Assembly: GCA_030949825.1 (NCBI GenBank)
Contig: JAUZSC010000019.1
Location: 44,751 to 108,750 of the forward strand
Source of the DNA: Sulfurimonas sp.
GTDB lineage: Bacteria > Campylobacterota > Campylobacteria > Campylobacterales > Sulfurimonadaceae
Length of the DNA: 64,000 bases
Direction: 5' to 3'
This document shows positions 30,231-40,831 of the stretch, one piece after another (the stretch's first letter is position 1; the number at the start of each line of letters is the position of its first letter). Both the position numbers and the translations under genes were made by a program. The notes beneath the pieces were generated by a model. That model made no database searches. It was not told the DNA's origin and saw nothing but the letters and a program-made list of their open reading frames with translations.

Positions 30231-30902
30231 CTAAGTTTTTGGTAATCCAAATTTTTGGGTTACTAACTCTCCATCTTCATTAAAAAATAAATAATACAAG
30301 ATATCTTTTTTTACACTGAGTCCACTTAAAAATCGTAATGCTAAATTTGCTTGAAGTGAAGCTATATGCATAACTATAGGTGCTGCAATTCCAGCAGGTG
30401 TTTTTGTGATGATTTTAAATGCATCTGTGAAAGAAGCTTTATCAATAAAACAAACCTGACCATGAAAAGCTTCAACACTTCCATAAATCCAAGGCGTGTT
30501 TGATTTCTTCGCGTAAATATTTATATCAGCTCGTGAGGGCAGGTTGTCAGTTCCGTCAATAATAAGATCAACTTCAATATTTTTTTCTGCCCATTCATTA
30601 AAATTACACTCATGCGCTATGGCTTTAACAAAGGGACATCTTTGCTCAATTATTTGAGCATTAATGAGAGCTTTGTTTTTGCCTTCATCTCCAGCTTTAA
30701 AAGCGATTTGTCTATGAATATTGTGATGACTTACTTCATCAAAGTCTATCATATGAATTTCACCGATTCCACTCGCACCCAAAGCAAATGCTAAGGATGA
30801 ACCAAGTCCACCTGAACCTACAATAGCGATTTTTTTATCTTGTAAACTTTTTTGTGTATCTTCGCCCCAAAGTTGAACTTGGCGATGGAAGTATTTCATC
30901 AT
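30231..30902 (-). CDS. ThiF/MoeB/HesA-family adenylyltransferase
   Basis: A 223-residue E1-like protein with nucleotide-binding IAIVGSGGLGSSLAFALGASGIGEIHMIDFDEVSHHNIHRQ and DLIIDGTDNLPSR. It would activate the C-terminus of a ubiquitin-like sulfur carrier (ThiS or MoaD) by adenylation. The paired zinc CxxC motifs of MoeB/ThiF are not visible, and no ThiS or MoaD gene is nearby, so the pathway (thiamine, molybdopterin or other) is open. It is followed after 11 bases upstream by the nitrilase-like gene on the same strand. Confidence 0.82.
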   Translation of the reverse strand: MMKYFHRQVQLWGEDTQKSLQDKKIAIVGSGGLGSSLAFALGASGIGEIHMIDFDEVSHHNIHRQIAFKAGDEGKNKALINAQIIEQRCPFVKAIAHECNFNEWAEKNIEVDLIIDGTDNLPSRADINIYAKKSNTPWIYGSVEAFHGQVCFIDKASFTDAFKIITKTPAGIAAPIVMHIASLQANLALRFLSGLSVKKDILYYLFFNEDGELVTQKFGLPKT

Positions 30903-30913
30903 TTTAAGTGTCC

Positions 30914-31705
30914 TTATTGTCGTTTGTTTATTATATCTTTAAAACCCCAGAGTCGTCTCGCTTGTACGACATCGGTGTGGCTCATGTCTACTATCATTAG
31001 CTCTTCACGGTTTCCTAGATGTTCTAAAATATCTCCATGGGGAGATGCAAGTAAAGAATCTCCATAAAATTGCCATGAATGATTTTTATCTTTATATTCA
31101 CCAATACGATTTGCTCTCAAAATATAGCAGTTATGAGTAAATGCACGGCTTTGAATAAGTCTTTTCCAACGCTCAAATGAATCAAATGTTGCAACACTAG
31201 GTAAAAGTACACAGTCAATATTTTTACTAGAAAGTTTGAGAAAAAGTTCATCAAAATGAAGTTCAAAACCACTCATAAGTGCAAATTTAAAACCGTCTAT
31301 ATTAAAAACTAAAGGAGTTTGTAAAGGCTTGATTTCATTTGCAAAAAACCTCTCTTCATTCCAATGCGCGTAATTAATAAGAACTTGTTGTTCATAATAC
31401 GAAGTAGAAGAGGGTGAAAATTTAGCTATCGTTTTATAGGCTTTTTGCTTTTTTACGGTGACCATTGGTGCAATTATCGTAATATTATAAGTGCTTGTAA
31501 GCTCTTTTAAAATCTTTGTCTGATGCAAAGCCTGCTCTTTAATCATGGCAATGGACATCGTTTGGAGTTCTTTAAAAAAAGGGCTTAGTGTATATTCACC
31601 CAGAACAAGAACTTTTACACTTTGTTTTTGAGCGATTCTAACATAGTTGAAAAGTTTTGTTGAACTCATGCCTTGAGATGTGAGTTGAAGAACAGCTACT
31701 CTCAT
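30914..31705 (-). CDS. Nitrilase-superfamily (carbon-nitrogen hydrolase) protein lacking the usual catalytic Cys
   Basis: 263 residues with the nitrilase fold: VAVLQLTSQ at the N-terminus, the catalytic-type Glu in VLGEYTLSPF and HWNEERFF in the Lys region. At the nucleophile elbow, where active members have CxD/ExRFPE, this protein reads LMSGFELHFDEL: the Cys position is Gly. DNA around it is not in a long homopolymer and the frame is continuous. Either the alignment of this elbow is off, or it is a non-catalytic member. Neighbours are xseB (coupled, stop/start adjacent) and the ThiF-like gene. Confidence 0.75.
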   Translation of the reverse strand: MRVAVLQLTSQGMSSTKLFNYVRIAQKQSVKVLVLGEYTLSPFFKELQTMSIAMIKEQALHQTKILKELTSTYNITIIAPMVTVKKQKAYKTIAKFSPSSTSYYEQQVLINYAHWNEERFFANEIKPLQTPLVFNIDGFKFALMSGFELHFDELFLKLSSKNIDCVLLPSVATFDSFERWKRLIQSRAFTHNCYILRANRIGEYKDKNHSWQFYGDSLLASPHGDILEHLGNREELMIVDMSHTDVVQARRLWGFKDIINKRQ

Positions 31706-31891
31706 TTATGAAGCTTTTATCTCGTTTATCTTTATTTGAGCATCTTCGAGAATTTTTTGAGCATCTGAGAGTTCTTTCATCCCTTTTTCATAAGCTTTAA
31801 CACTTTCTTGAAGTGTAATTTCAGGGTTCATTAGAACCTCAAGTGTTTTTTTTGCACCCTCTAATTTTGTTTCAAAGTTTTCTTTAGCCAT
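31706..31891 (-). CDS. xseB: Exodeoxyribonuclease VII small subunit
   Basis: 61 residues matching the short helical XseB family (NFETKLEGAKKTLEVLMNPEITLQESVKAYEKGMKELSDAQKIL). It partners XseA in a single-strand-specific exonuclease; xseA is not in the window. It overlaps the metX stop by eight bases and abuts the nitrilase-like gene, so all are likely on one transcript. Confidence 0.9.
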   Translation of the reverse strand: MAKENFETKLEGAKKTLEVLMNPEITLQESVKAYEKGMKELSDAQKILEDAQIKINEIKAS

Positions 31892-32990
31892 TGAGTATTT
31901 CCTTTATATGAGTATCGAACTTATCTATTTCGACTAAAAAAGCGTCATGTCCGTATTCGCTATCTATATCTTTATAGGTGTGATTTGTATTTCCGACAGC
32001 TGTTAATAGTGTATCTAGGAGTTGCATCTCTTTGTTTTTAAACAGTAAATCATCTTTAAAACTTATGAGATGCAGTTCGCATTGGATTTTTCTTATTGCA
32101 TCTCGAAGCGTATCAAAACCACGGGAGAGATCAAAAATATTAATCGCCTTAGTAATGTACAAATAAGCGAGCGGGTCAAACCATTTTGTAAAATTGTAAC
32201 TGTTGTATTCTAAGTAAGACTCAACTTGAAACTTTCCAAAAAGCTCATAAAGACCATCTGTATTTTTATATTCGCGTCCAAATTTTTTAGACATAGAATC
32301 ATGCGATAAAAAACTAATATGTCCAGCCATACGACCAACTGCCATACCAGATAAACCTGTTTGGGAAATTATCTCAGGATCGTAATAGCCTTGTTTAAAA
32401 TCAGGATCTTTTAAAATCGACTCTTGTGCTACCTTGTTAAAAGCTATCGCCCATGCTTGGGTTGCATATGTAGCAGCAAGTGCGATGATTTTTTCTGCAA
32501 AGTTAGGGTAATGAATGGCAAACTGAAGTGCTTGCATCCCACCCATAGAACCACCGACAATAGCATATACACGGTGAATATCGAGTCTATCAAAAAGAAT
32601 GCGTTGGGCTTTAACCATATCTTTGATTGTAACAACAGGAAATTTATAACGATAATACTCATGATGATGGCTTTGCAGACTCATAGGTCCAGTAGAACCA
32701 AAGCATGAGCCGATAACATTTGAGCAAATTACAAAATACTTATCGGTGTCGATAGCTTTACCTGAGCCAATCAAACCGTCCCACCAACCAGGCTTACTCT
32801 CACCCTCATAGACACCTGCTGCATGGTGTGAACCTGTAAGTGCATGGCAAACTATGATGACATTACTTTTGTCTTCATTTATCGTGCCGTAGGTTTCATA
32901 GGTGATATCATAAGGTTCTAAAATACGACCACTCTCTAAGTAGAGAGGATTCGTAAAATGTTGGGTATGTGTTTGTAGGTTTAAACTCAA
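31884..32990 (-). CDS. metX: Homoserine O-acetyltransferase
   Basis: An alpha/beta-hydrolase-fold enzyme of 368 residues that activates homoserine for methionine synthesis. Motifs: ALTGSHHAAG, WWDGLIGSGKAIDTDKYFVICSNVIGSCFGSTGP, nucleophile elbow AIVGGSMGGMQALQ (Ser), FKDDLLF (Asp) and YGHDAFLVE (His). MetX proteins acylate homoserine with acetyl- or succinyl-CoA; acetyl is assumed from the adjacent O-acetylhomoserine sulfhydrylase. The gap to metY is three bases. Confidence 0.95.
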   Translation of the reverse strand: MSLNLQTHTQHFTNPLYLESGRILEPYDITYETYGTINEDKSNVIIVCHALTGSHHAAGVYEGESKPGWWDGLIGSGKAIDTDKYFVICSNVIGSCFGSTGPMSLQSHHHEYYRYKFPVVTIKDMVKAQRILFDRLDIHRVYAIVGGSMGGMQALQFAIHYPNFAEKIIALAATYATQAWAIAFNKVAQESILKDPDFKQGYYDPEIISQTGLSGMAVGRMAGHISFLSHDSMSKKFGREYKNTDGLYELFGKFQVESYLEYNSYNFTKWFDPLAYLYITKAINIFDLSRGFDTLRDAIRKIQCELHLISFKDDLLFKNKEMQLLDTLLTAVGNTNHTYKDIDSEYGHDAFLVEIDKFDTHIKEILNG

Positions 32991-32993
32991 GTA

Positions 32994-34259
32994 TTATGCC
33001 TCTAAAGCCTGTTTAATATCTGCGATTAAATCTTCTACAGACTCCAGACCTGCTGAGATTCTGATAAGCCCCGATGGAACTCCACAAGCGATAAGTTCTG
33101 CTTCACTTAACTGTTGGTGTGTTGTAGATGCTGGGTGTGTAATGATAGACTTAGAATCTCCAATATTTACAACTAAAGAATAAAGCTCAGTTGCATTTAC
33201 AATTTTAGTTGCCGCTTCAAGCGATGCTACTTCAAAACTAAGCAGACCTGAACACATGCCCTTATGGAAATACTTTTGTGCATTTTCATAGTTCGCGTTA
33301 GATTTAAGTCCTGGATAATTTACTTGTGTGACTTTTGGGTGTGCTTCTAAAAATTCTGCCAAGGCTTGAGCATTTGCAGAATGTTCTTTCATTCGTAAAG
33401 TCAGATGCTCTAAACCTTGAATAAATAACCATGAGTTAAAAGGTGAAACAACAGCGCCAATATCACGAAGAAGTGAAAGACGCGTTCTCAGTGTAAAAGG
33501 AGGAAGAGGAACATCAACATACACAAGACCATGATACGATGCATCTGGCTCATTAAAATGTGCATAACGAGGATTTCCTTTTAGTTTTTCTAAGAGACTT
33601 TTTCGTTCCACTAAAATTCCACCAATTGCAAGACCTTGACCAGTAGTGTATTTTGAAGCACTGTGAACTGTTATGTCAGCAGCATGCTCAAAAGGACGAC
33701 ATATTATAGGTGTAGCTACGGTATTGTCAACAACAGTTAGTATTCCATGTTTATTTGCAATGGCTGTAATTGCCGAAATATCCGCAACATCGATGCTAGG
33801 ATTTGTCAATGACTCAAAGAAAATAACCTTTGTTTTATTATCCACAAGAGCTTCAATAGAATCAGGGTTTTGTACATCAAAAAATCGAGCTTCAATGCCA
33901 AATCTTTTAAGTGTATGTGCCACAAGTGTTAAGCTTCCACCGTAAAGTTGTCTTGCACACACAATGTTGTCTCCTGCCTCAGCAGAATTTGCAATCGCAT
34001 AAAAAGTAGCACTCATCCCACTTGCAGTGGCAATAGCAGCTTCTCCACCCTCAAGCTGGGCAAAACGCTTTTCAAAAACATCTGTAGTTGGATTGTTAAG
34101 ACGGGTATAAATATTTCCAAGTTCTTTAAGTGCAAAAAGATTCGCAGCATGTTCAGCGTCACGAAATTCATAGGCGGTAGTCATATAAATAGGAACTGCC
34201 ATAGTTCCTTGAGAATCTTTGTCGTAACCTGCATGAAGTGCTTTTGTTTGTTGTTGCAT
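32994..34259 (-). CDS. metY: O-acetylhomoserine sulfhydrylase (aminocarboxypropyltransferase)
   Basis: A PLP enzyme of the Cys/Met metabolism family, 421 residues, making homocysteine from O-acetylhomoserine and sulfide. Motifs: N-terminal TKALHAGYDKDSQGTMAVPIYMTTAYEF, YTRLNNPTTDVFEKR, the SVHSASKYTTGQG lysine loop, and the C-terminal IITHPASTTHQQL and LIRISAGLES. Directly before metX, giving a two-gene direct-sulfhydrylation route, which fits a sulfide-rich lifestyle. Confidence 0.95.
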   Translation of the reverse strand: MQQQTKALHAGYDKDSQGTMAVPIYMTTAYEFRDAEHAANLFALKELGNIYTRLNNPTTDVFEKRFAQLEGGEAAIATASGMSATFYAIANSAEAGDNIVCARQLYGGSLTLVAHTLKRFGIEARFFDVQNPDSIEALVDNKTKVIFFESLTNPSIDVADISAITAIANKHGILTVVDNTVATPIICRPFEHAADITVHSASKYTTGQGLAIGGILVERKSLLEKLKGNPRYAHFNEPDASYHGLVYVDVPLPPFTLRTRLSLLRDIGAVVSPFNSWLFIQGLEHLTLRMKEHSANAQALAEFLEAHPKVTQVNYPGLKSNANYENAQKYFHKGMCSGLLSFEVASLEAATKIVNATELYSLVVNIGDSKSIITHPASTTHQQLSEAELIACGVPSGLIRISAGLESVEDLIADIKQALEA

Positions 34260-34285
34260 CTGTATCTACCTTAAAAGTTTTTTAT

Positions 34286-34777
34286 TTAATTTATTTTATC
34301 ATAAATTACAACTGTATCAGCCAATAAGTCATGAAGTCCTCGTTTATCTTTCTTATTCCGACCATAAAAAAAACCAATGAGAAGTACAAATGTTGAGACT
34401 ATATAACCAAAAGAACGGGTGATGGCTTGTTTGCTTGTTATGTCTTCTAATGTTTTAGAATCAACGACTTTGATGTGGACAAACTTTTTTCCAGGCGTAG
34501 CACCTTTGTACTTTTTCCAAAATATAATAGTAGCTATAAATACGCTCATTTCAAAAAGAAGTTCCCATTTAAGAGATAGCTCGGGTTGAGAGGCTAAGGC
34601 TTTACTCGCATTCCCACTCATTGCGTACTGCATATTTTGTTGGTACTGGGAAAAATCAAACCAGTTTCCATCACTTAAAAAATAGACAATAACACCTAAG
34701 GGGAGAGCTAAAAAGAGAGTGTCAAAAAATGAAGCAAGAAAACGAATCCAAAATCCTGCGTATCTTACTTCATTCAT
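34286..34777 (-). CDS. RDD family membrane protein
   Basis: 163 residues with the RDD start YAGFWIRFLASFFDTLFLALPLGVIVYFL, a second helix (EMSVFIATIIFWKKYKGATPGKKFVHIKVV, with the conserved GATPGKK) and a third (ITRSFGYIVSTFVLLIGFF), ending DKRGLHDLLADTVVI. RDD proteins are small membrane proteins of mostly unknown role; some link to ion transport. 26 bases separate it from metY. Confidence 0.88.
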   Translation of the reverse strand: MNEVRYAGFWIRFLASFFDTLFLALPLGVIVYFLSDGNWFDFSQYQQNMQYAMSGNASKALASQPELSLKWELLFEMSVFIATIIFWKKYKGATPGKKFVHIKVVDSKTLEDITSKQAITRSFGYIVSTFVLLIGFFYGRNKKDKRGLHDLLADTVVIYDKIN

Positions 34778-34801
34778 ATTTAGATTCCTTCAATAAAATC
34801 T

Positions 34802-34864
34802 GCCTCAAAGAGGCTAGCTTTAGAAGCCCTAGCGGTTAGCGTAAGAAAGATGAGCTTTGCTCAT
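34802..34864 (-). terminator. Hairpins between guaB and the RDD gene
   Basis: Two stem-loops lie downstream of guaB on the minus strand. ATGAGC/GCTCAT with a 3-nt loop (34850-34864) is followed on that strand by CTTTCTT and starts seven bases after guaB. GCCTC/GAGGC with a 3-nt loop (34802-34814) is followed by a T-rich stretch. The first is a plausible guaB terminator; the second may belong to the RDD leader. Confidence 0.45.
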
Positions 34865-34870
34865 TTTCTG

Positions 34871-36361
<1,491 letters not shown>

Positions 36362-36924
36362 TTATAGCTTTTTACTTGTTAAAGGGAGGTAAAACCAACC
36401 AGCAATAGAAAATCTTTGTTTTTTAGCTACTTTTACCTCGTGTGGAAACTTCTCACTTAAAAAAACCACAAGTGTATTTGCTTGGGGACTCACTTCACAA
36501 AGGAGTGTGTTGTCTTTATTGTAAATAATTAACTTCCCTCATCTGCATCTAAATAGTCTTCATTTAGGTAGTATACAGTAGTCACAACACGATTTTTAGA
36601 AGCTTTAAAAGCATCGAGGTGTCTTTCATAAAAGTCATCTACTTCATAGAGTGAAAAATGACTATCATAATATTGTATACCTAAGTAAAGTTCTTTGTTG
36701 AGATGATTTTGTAGTTCTTGCATAGATGCTAGGTATGAACTTTGTGCATCTGCGTCTTCATCTAGCCAAAGTGTTTTGTCACTTCGTTTTGTTGTGTCGA
36801 GATGCTGCGCTGATGAGATGCCGGCTTTTTTAAAGTTTGTTTGTTTTTGTGCAAATTTTAAAAGGTCTTTTGTGAGTTGTGGATTAAGTGCATTAGGTAT
36901 GATAGCGTAGCCATCTTCTACCAA
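36362..36924 (-). CDS. 2-oxoglutarate/Fe(II)-dependent oxygenase family protein (one frameshift)
   Basis: About 187 residues. The 2-His-1-Asp iron facial triad is visible as His and Asp in YERHLDAF and the distal His in EKFPHEVKV; the 2-oxoglutarate-binding Arg is in KQRFSIAGWF. The frame breaks near 36535 between DADEG and LIIYNKDNTLLCEVSPQANTLVVFLSEKFPH; one added base fixes it, giving a stop at 36362. The start is uncertain: I use a TTG at 36924, and no ATG is available in frame. It resembles prolyl-4-hydroxylase-like/PKHD oxygenases; substrate unknown. Upstream gene ends 26 bases away. Confidence 0.72.
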
Positions 36925-36950
36925 TGCATCTATGATTTGAAGATGTATAT

Positions 36951-37166
36951 TTATTTTTGAGTGCTTTTAGCATTTTTCATATCTTCTAAGTATGCTAGCA
37001 TTGATGAATAGATTTTATTAGAGTTTTTATGCTCTTCATCAATATTTGAAAATAAAAAAGTACCAAAAGAATGCCAGATTGTAATTCCATCTGCAAGGTT
37101 GAGTTTGTCGTCTTCTAAAAGTTTCATAATTCCAGACATTATTTCGTCGTGTTTTTTTTCATCCAT
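36951..37166 (-). CDS. Small soluble protein of unknown function
   Basis: 71 residues, helical, acidic, no membrane segment (KHDEIMSGIMKLLEDDKLNLADGITIWHSFGTFLFSNIDEEH). It starts three bases after the gatA stop, so probably translated from the same message. Not recognised. Confidence 0.55.
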   Translation of the reverse strand: MDEKKHDEIMSGIMKLLEDDKLNLADGITIWHSFGTFLFSNIDEEHKNSNKIYSSMLAYLEDMKNAKSTQK

Positions 37167-37169
37167 TGT

Positions 37170-38515
37170 TTATCCTTGATAATTTATTTGTTTTTCTAAA
37201 CTGAGTGAGCCATCAAAAAGTGTTTGTTCATCATAGGCTTTGGCGATAAGTTGAAGACCAACTGGCATTGAATTTGCCCCTTTACATATTGGTAGACTTA
37301 GAGCGGGTAAACCAGCAAGATTTACACTGATAGAATAAATATCACTCAGGTACATGTCTATAGGATTTTTAAGTTCACCAAATTTAGGAGCAGTTCCAGG
37401 TGCAATAGGTGAAAGAATCAAATCTACATCTTGAAATATTTTGTCATAGTTGTCTTTAATAATATGTCGTGTTTTTTGCGCTTTTATATAGTAGGCTTCA
37501 TAGTAACCACTTGAGAGAACAAAGTTTCCAAGCATGATTCTACGTTTTACTTCATCACCAAAACCATTACTTCGTGTTTGAATAAAAGTGTCTTGAAGAT
37601 TTTTACCCTCAACGCGATTACCATAACGAATACCGTCATAACGAGCAAGATTTGTAGTCGCTTCAGCAGTTGCAGTTATATAGTAAGCAGAGATATCAAA
37701 CTTAGCATCCATCATCTCTTTTTCAACGATAGTGTGACCTGCATTTTTAAGTGCTTCGATAGCTTGTTCATAAGCATCTACAAGATCTTTACTCGCACCT
37801 TCGAGATAGGCAGGTAAAATAGCGATAGTTAATTTTCTATCTGGGTTGAGCTTTTGGCAAACCTTGTCGTCCATTTTTGCATTTGTAGAGTCTCTGTCGT
37901 CACTTCCACTTATGATGTCATAAAGAATGGCAGCATCTTCAACATTCTGTGTCATTGGACCGATTTGGTCGAGGCTTGAAGCATACGCACCTAAACCATA
38001 GCGAGATACTCGACCGTATGTAGGTTTCATTCCAACGATTCCACAATATGCAGCAGGTTGGCGAATACTTCCACCTGTGTCACTTCCAAGAGCGGCAATA
38101 GCAAGGCCAGCACCAACAGCAGCAGCCGACCCACCAGAACTTCCCCCCTGGAACATACTCAGGGTTATGGGGATTTAAAGTTTTTCCATAAAAGCTAGAC
38201 TCTGTAGTTGAACCCATAGCAAATTCATCCATATTTGTTCGCCCATATGCAGATAATCCTGCATCTGTCATTTTTTTCAATTACAGTAGCGTTGTATGGA
38301 GCTACATAGCCTTGAAGAATATTTGAAGCTGATGTTACAGCCCAGTTTTTTACTTGAATGTTGTCTTTAATAGCAATAGGTACACCGTCTCCAACATTGT
38401 TTACATCGATGTAAGCATTTAACTCAGGGTTGGCTTCGATTTTAGCTTTTAAATCATCTTTAAATATTTTTAATTCTTCTTTACTTAGTTGGAGTGCTTC
38501 TTTTAATGTAATCAC
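37170..38515 (-). CDS. gatA: Aspartyl/glutamyl-tRNA(Asn/Gln) amidotransferase subunit A (two frameshifts)
   Basis: The glutaminase subunit of GatCAB, which converts Glu-tRNA-Gln and Asp-tRNA-Asn; about 448 residues when repaired. Amidase signature Ser-cisSer-Lys triad: Lys in VPIAIKDNI, Ser in [15 protein letters not shown] and Ser in [13 protein letters not shown]. The frame breaks at a T7 run (38271-38277; six restores [21 protein letters not shown]) and a C6 run (38143-38148; five restores EYVPGGSSGGS). As this enzyme is essential where GlnRS/AsnRS are absent, the breaks are most likely sequence errors. Confidence 0.93.
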
Positions 38516-38529
38516 TAAATATCCTATTT

Positions 38530-39255
38530 TTAATTATTGTTTGTATTATAACAAGTTAATTCATTATTTTCTAAATCAAGCCAATCTAAGCTCATGAGAT
38601 TTTCCATCTCTTTTGGTATCTCAGTAATTTGGTTGTTTGATAAATTTAATTTTGCTAAATTACTCAATTTACCTATTTCTTTTGGTATTTTTAAAATACT
38701 ATTATGAGCTAAGTTAAGTTCTAATAACTCTTCTAGCAATCCTATTTCTTGGGGAATCTGTGTAAGTTCATTTTCTTCTAAATAAAGTACTCTTAAATTT
38801 CTAAGATATTTAATATCTGATGGAATTTCAGTAATATGGTTATCGTCTAAATAAAGTTTTTGAATATTTGTAAGTTGAAATATTTCTTTGGGAAATTCGA
38901 TAATTTGATTACCATGCAGATAAAACTCTGTTAAATTGCTTAGATTTTGTATCTCCTGAGGAAGTGTTTTAATGGCATTTTCATCTAAGTATAGTTTGGT
39001 TAGTTTTTTCAGCTTACAAAGTACTTTAGGCAGAGTGATTATGTCATTATAAGATAAATTAAGTGAGCTTAAAGATGTGAGATTTTCTAGTTCTATAGGG
39101 AGTTTTTTGATACCATTACCAGATAAATCAAGTACAGTTAAGTTTTTGAGCGTATCGATATCACGAGGAAAGTTTTCCTCAGGTAGTTCAAGTTTATCTG
39201 CCCATGAAAATAAGTATTGAAATTCTTTTTTTTCACTTTTTTTAAAGAAAAACAT
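38530..39255 (-). CDS. Leucine-rich repeat protein
   Basis: 241 residues, made almost entirely of about eight 23-residue leucine-rich repeats of the form LPxEIxxLxxLxxLxLxxNxIxx (for example [19 protein letters not shown] and [18 protein letters not shown]). No signal peptide, membrane segment or added enzymatic domain, so likely a cytoplasmic binding scaffold. The pattern is of the type abundant in Leptospira and sporadic elsewhere. It starts 14 bases after gatA's start codon end on the same strand, but is probably separately expressed. Role unknown. Confidence 0.85.
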   Translation of the reverse strand: MFFFKKSEKKEFQYLFSWADKLELPEENFPRDIDTLKNLTVLDLSGNGIKKLPIELENLTSLSSLNLSYNDIITLPKVLCKLKKLTKLYLDENAIKTLPQEIQNLSNLTEFYLHGNQIIEFPKEIFQLTNIQKLYLDDNHITEIPSDIKYLRNLRVLYLEENELTQIPQEIGLLEELLELNLAHNSILKIPKEIGKLSNLAKLNLSNNQITEIPKEMENLMSLDWLDLENNELTCYNTNNN

Positions 39256-39379
39256 TAAACCCCTTTTGATACATTCAAATAAATTATTTTAAATTGTACA
39301 CTAAATATCTGGAAATTCAACACAAATTAAAATATTTTTGATATACTCTAAACATATATAGATTTGGGAGTTAAAAAGT

Positions 39380-39790
39380 ATGCATAGAAAACGTGAATCA
39401 AAAATTGCGAATGCAATTACAACAGATAGCAATCGAGATAGAGTTTTCGCTTATGTTGTATTGTTCGTTATTTCACTTGTTGTAGTTATTATTGGTTATG
39501 TTTTAGGTGGATTGATTTCATCCTTGACTAAAAACATGGAATCTATGGCTTCAAATATGAACTCGATTGTTTCAGAAATGACCTTGATGCGTCAAGATGT
39601 TACTGTTATGTCTAAGTATATGCAGTCAATGGATGCTTCGATGCTAAAAATGAATGCTAATACACAGCAAATGAGCAAGGACATATCAACAATGACAGTG
39701 TATATGAAAAATATGGATGAAAATACGAAAGGGATTAAAAAAGATATGCACGATATGAATAAACTTAATCCTGCACTTTTATTTAGATGA
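39380..39790 (+). CDS. Membrane-anchored coiled-coil protein
   Basis: 136 residues. One membrane helix (FAYVVLFVISLVVVIIGYVLGGL, ~24-46) then a long Met/Ser/Asn-rich heptad region (NMESMASNMNSIVSEMTLM..YMQSMDASMLKMNANTQQMSKDI) typical of a periplasmic coiled coil. A GGGAG lies six bases upstream of the ATG. Its last four bases (ATGA) overlap the start of the GGDEF-EAL gene, so the two are translationally coupled and may form a membrane complex. Not a recognised family. Confidence 0.65.
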   Translation: MHRKRESKIANAITTDSNRDRVFAYVVLFVISLVVVIIGYVLGGLISSLTKNMESMASNMNSIVSEMTLMRQDVTVMSKYMQSMDASMLKMNANTQQMSKDISTMTVYMKNMDENTKGIKKDMHDMNKLNPALLFR

Positions 39791-40831
39791 CAATTATACT
39801 TATAATATTTTTAATTTTTGTAATTATAGCATTTATTATTTGGGTAGTGAGACTAAAAAAAAAGTCTCAAAGAATATTATGTAATCGTGGGTAGACTGCA
39901 GTATGCTGCAGGGCATGATAGTTTAACTGGACTTATCAACGGCCCATTAGTCCTTGAGCGTCTTGAGCAATCTATGAGAAATGCTCAAAGATATAAGAAT
40001 AAGATAGTTGTTTTATATATAGAAGTTGATTATTTCAAACAGTTAAATAACTTTAATGGCTTTGATATTTCTAATGAACTGTTAGAGAGTGTGGCACAAA
40101 GTTTAGTAGATAATACAAATGAGAATGATACAGTTGCAAGAGTAGAAGCTAATGAGTTTGTTATACTTCTTGATTATGTTGATAGTATTAAAGATGTTCA
40201 AGATTTAATTAACAAGATTATGAAGCTTTCAGATACAGTTGTGAATGTTAGACATCATCAAATTCAAACGAATTTTAAAGTGGGTGTATCTATTTATCCT
40301 AATGACAACGTAGATGCTTATATACTTCTGAGTCATGCGTATAGTGCTATGAATATGATTAAAAATAGTACTACCGAGCATTATAAATTTTATACACCTG
40401 AGTTAGCAGAAGAAGCATTTATGAATGATAAGTTAGAACATGAACTTGTAGAATCTATAAAAAATAATGAACTCGAAGTAGTCTATGAAGTTCTTCTTGA
40501 TAAAACACAAACATATGTTCGTTGGAAGCATCCTAGTATGGGTTTACTAGATGAAGATCAATTTCTTGGACTAAGTAAAGAGATAGGGTTTATCCGAAAT
40601 ATTGATATATGGGTTTTACAAATAATAGTAGATGATTTTTTACAATGGGATAAAGACGAAGCAAAGCCGACTAAGCTTTGCATAAATATTTCAAGTTTAA
40701 GTCTTGAAAATCAAGACTTTATAGATGCACTAAAGAGTATAGTAGTAAAAGAAGCATCCCTAAAAGATGTTTTATGCATTTGCGTTGAAGAAGTAGAAAT
40801 ACAAAATCTTAATACTATTTTGGAGTGTTAA
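39787..40831 (+). CDS. Degenerate GGDEF-EAL protein with N-terminal membrane anchor (one frameshift)
   Basis: About 348 residues. A membrane helix (IILIIFLIFVIIAFIIWVV) is joined to a GGDEF-like domain (HDSLTGLINGPLVLERLEQSM) once an A9 run (39855-39863) is set to ten, giving KEYYVIVGRLQYAAGHD. The active-site loop is RVEANEF instead of GGDEF. The EAL-like domain has lost the EAL motif (VVYEVLLDKTQTYVRWKHP) and stops soon after CINISSLSLENQDF and EEVEIQN, so it lacks the DDFG metal site. Neither cyclase nor phosphodiesterase activity is expected; it may be a binding or scaffold protein paired with the coiled-coil protein before it. Confidence 0.72.
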
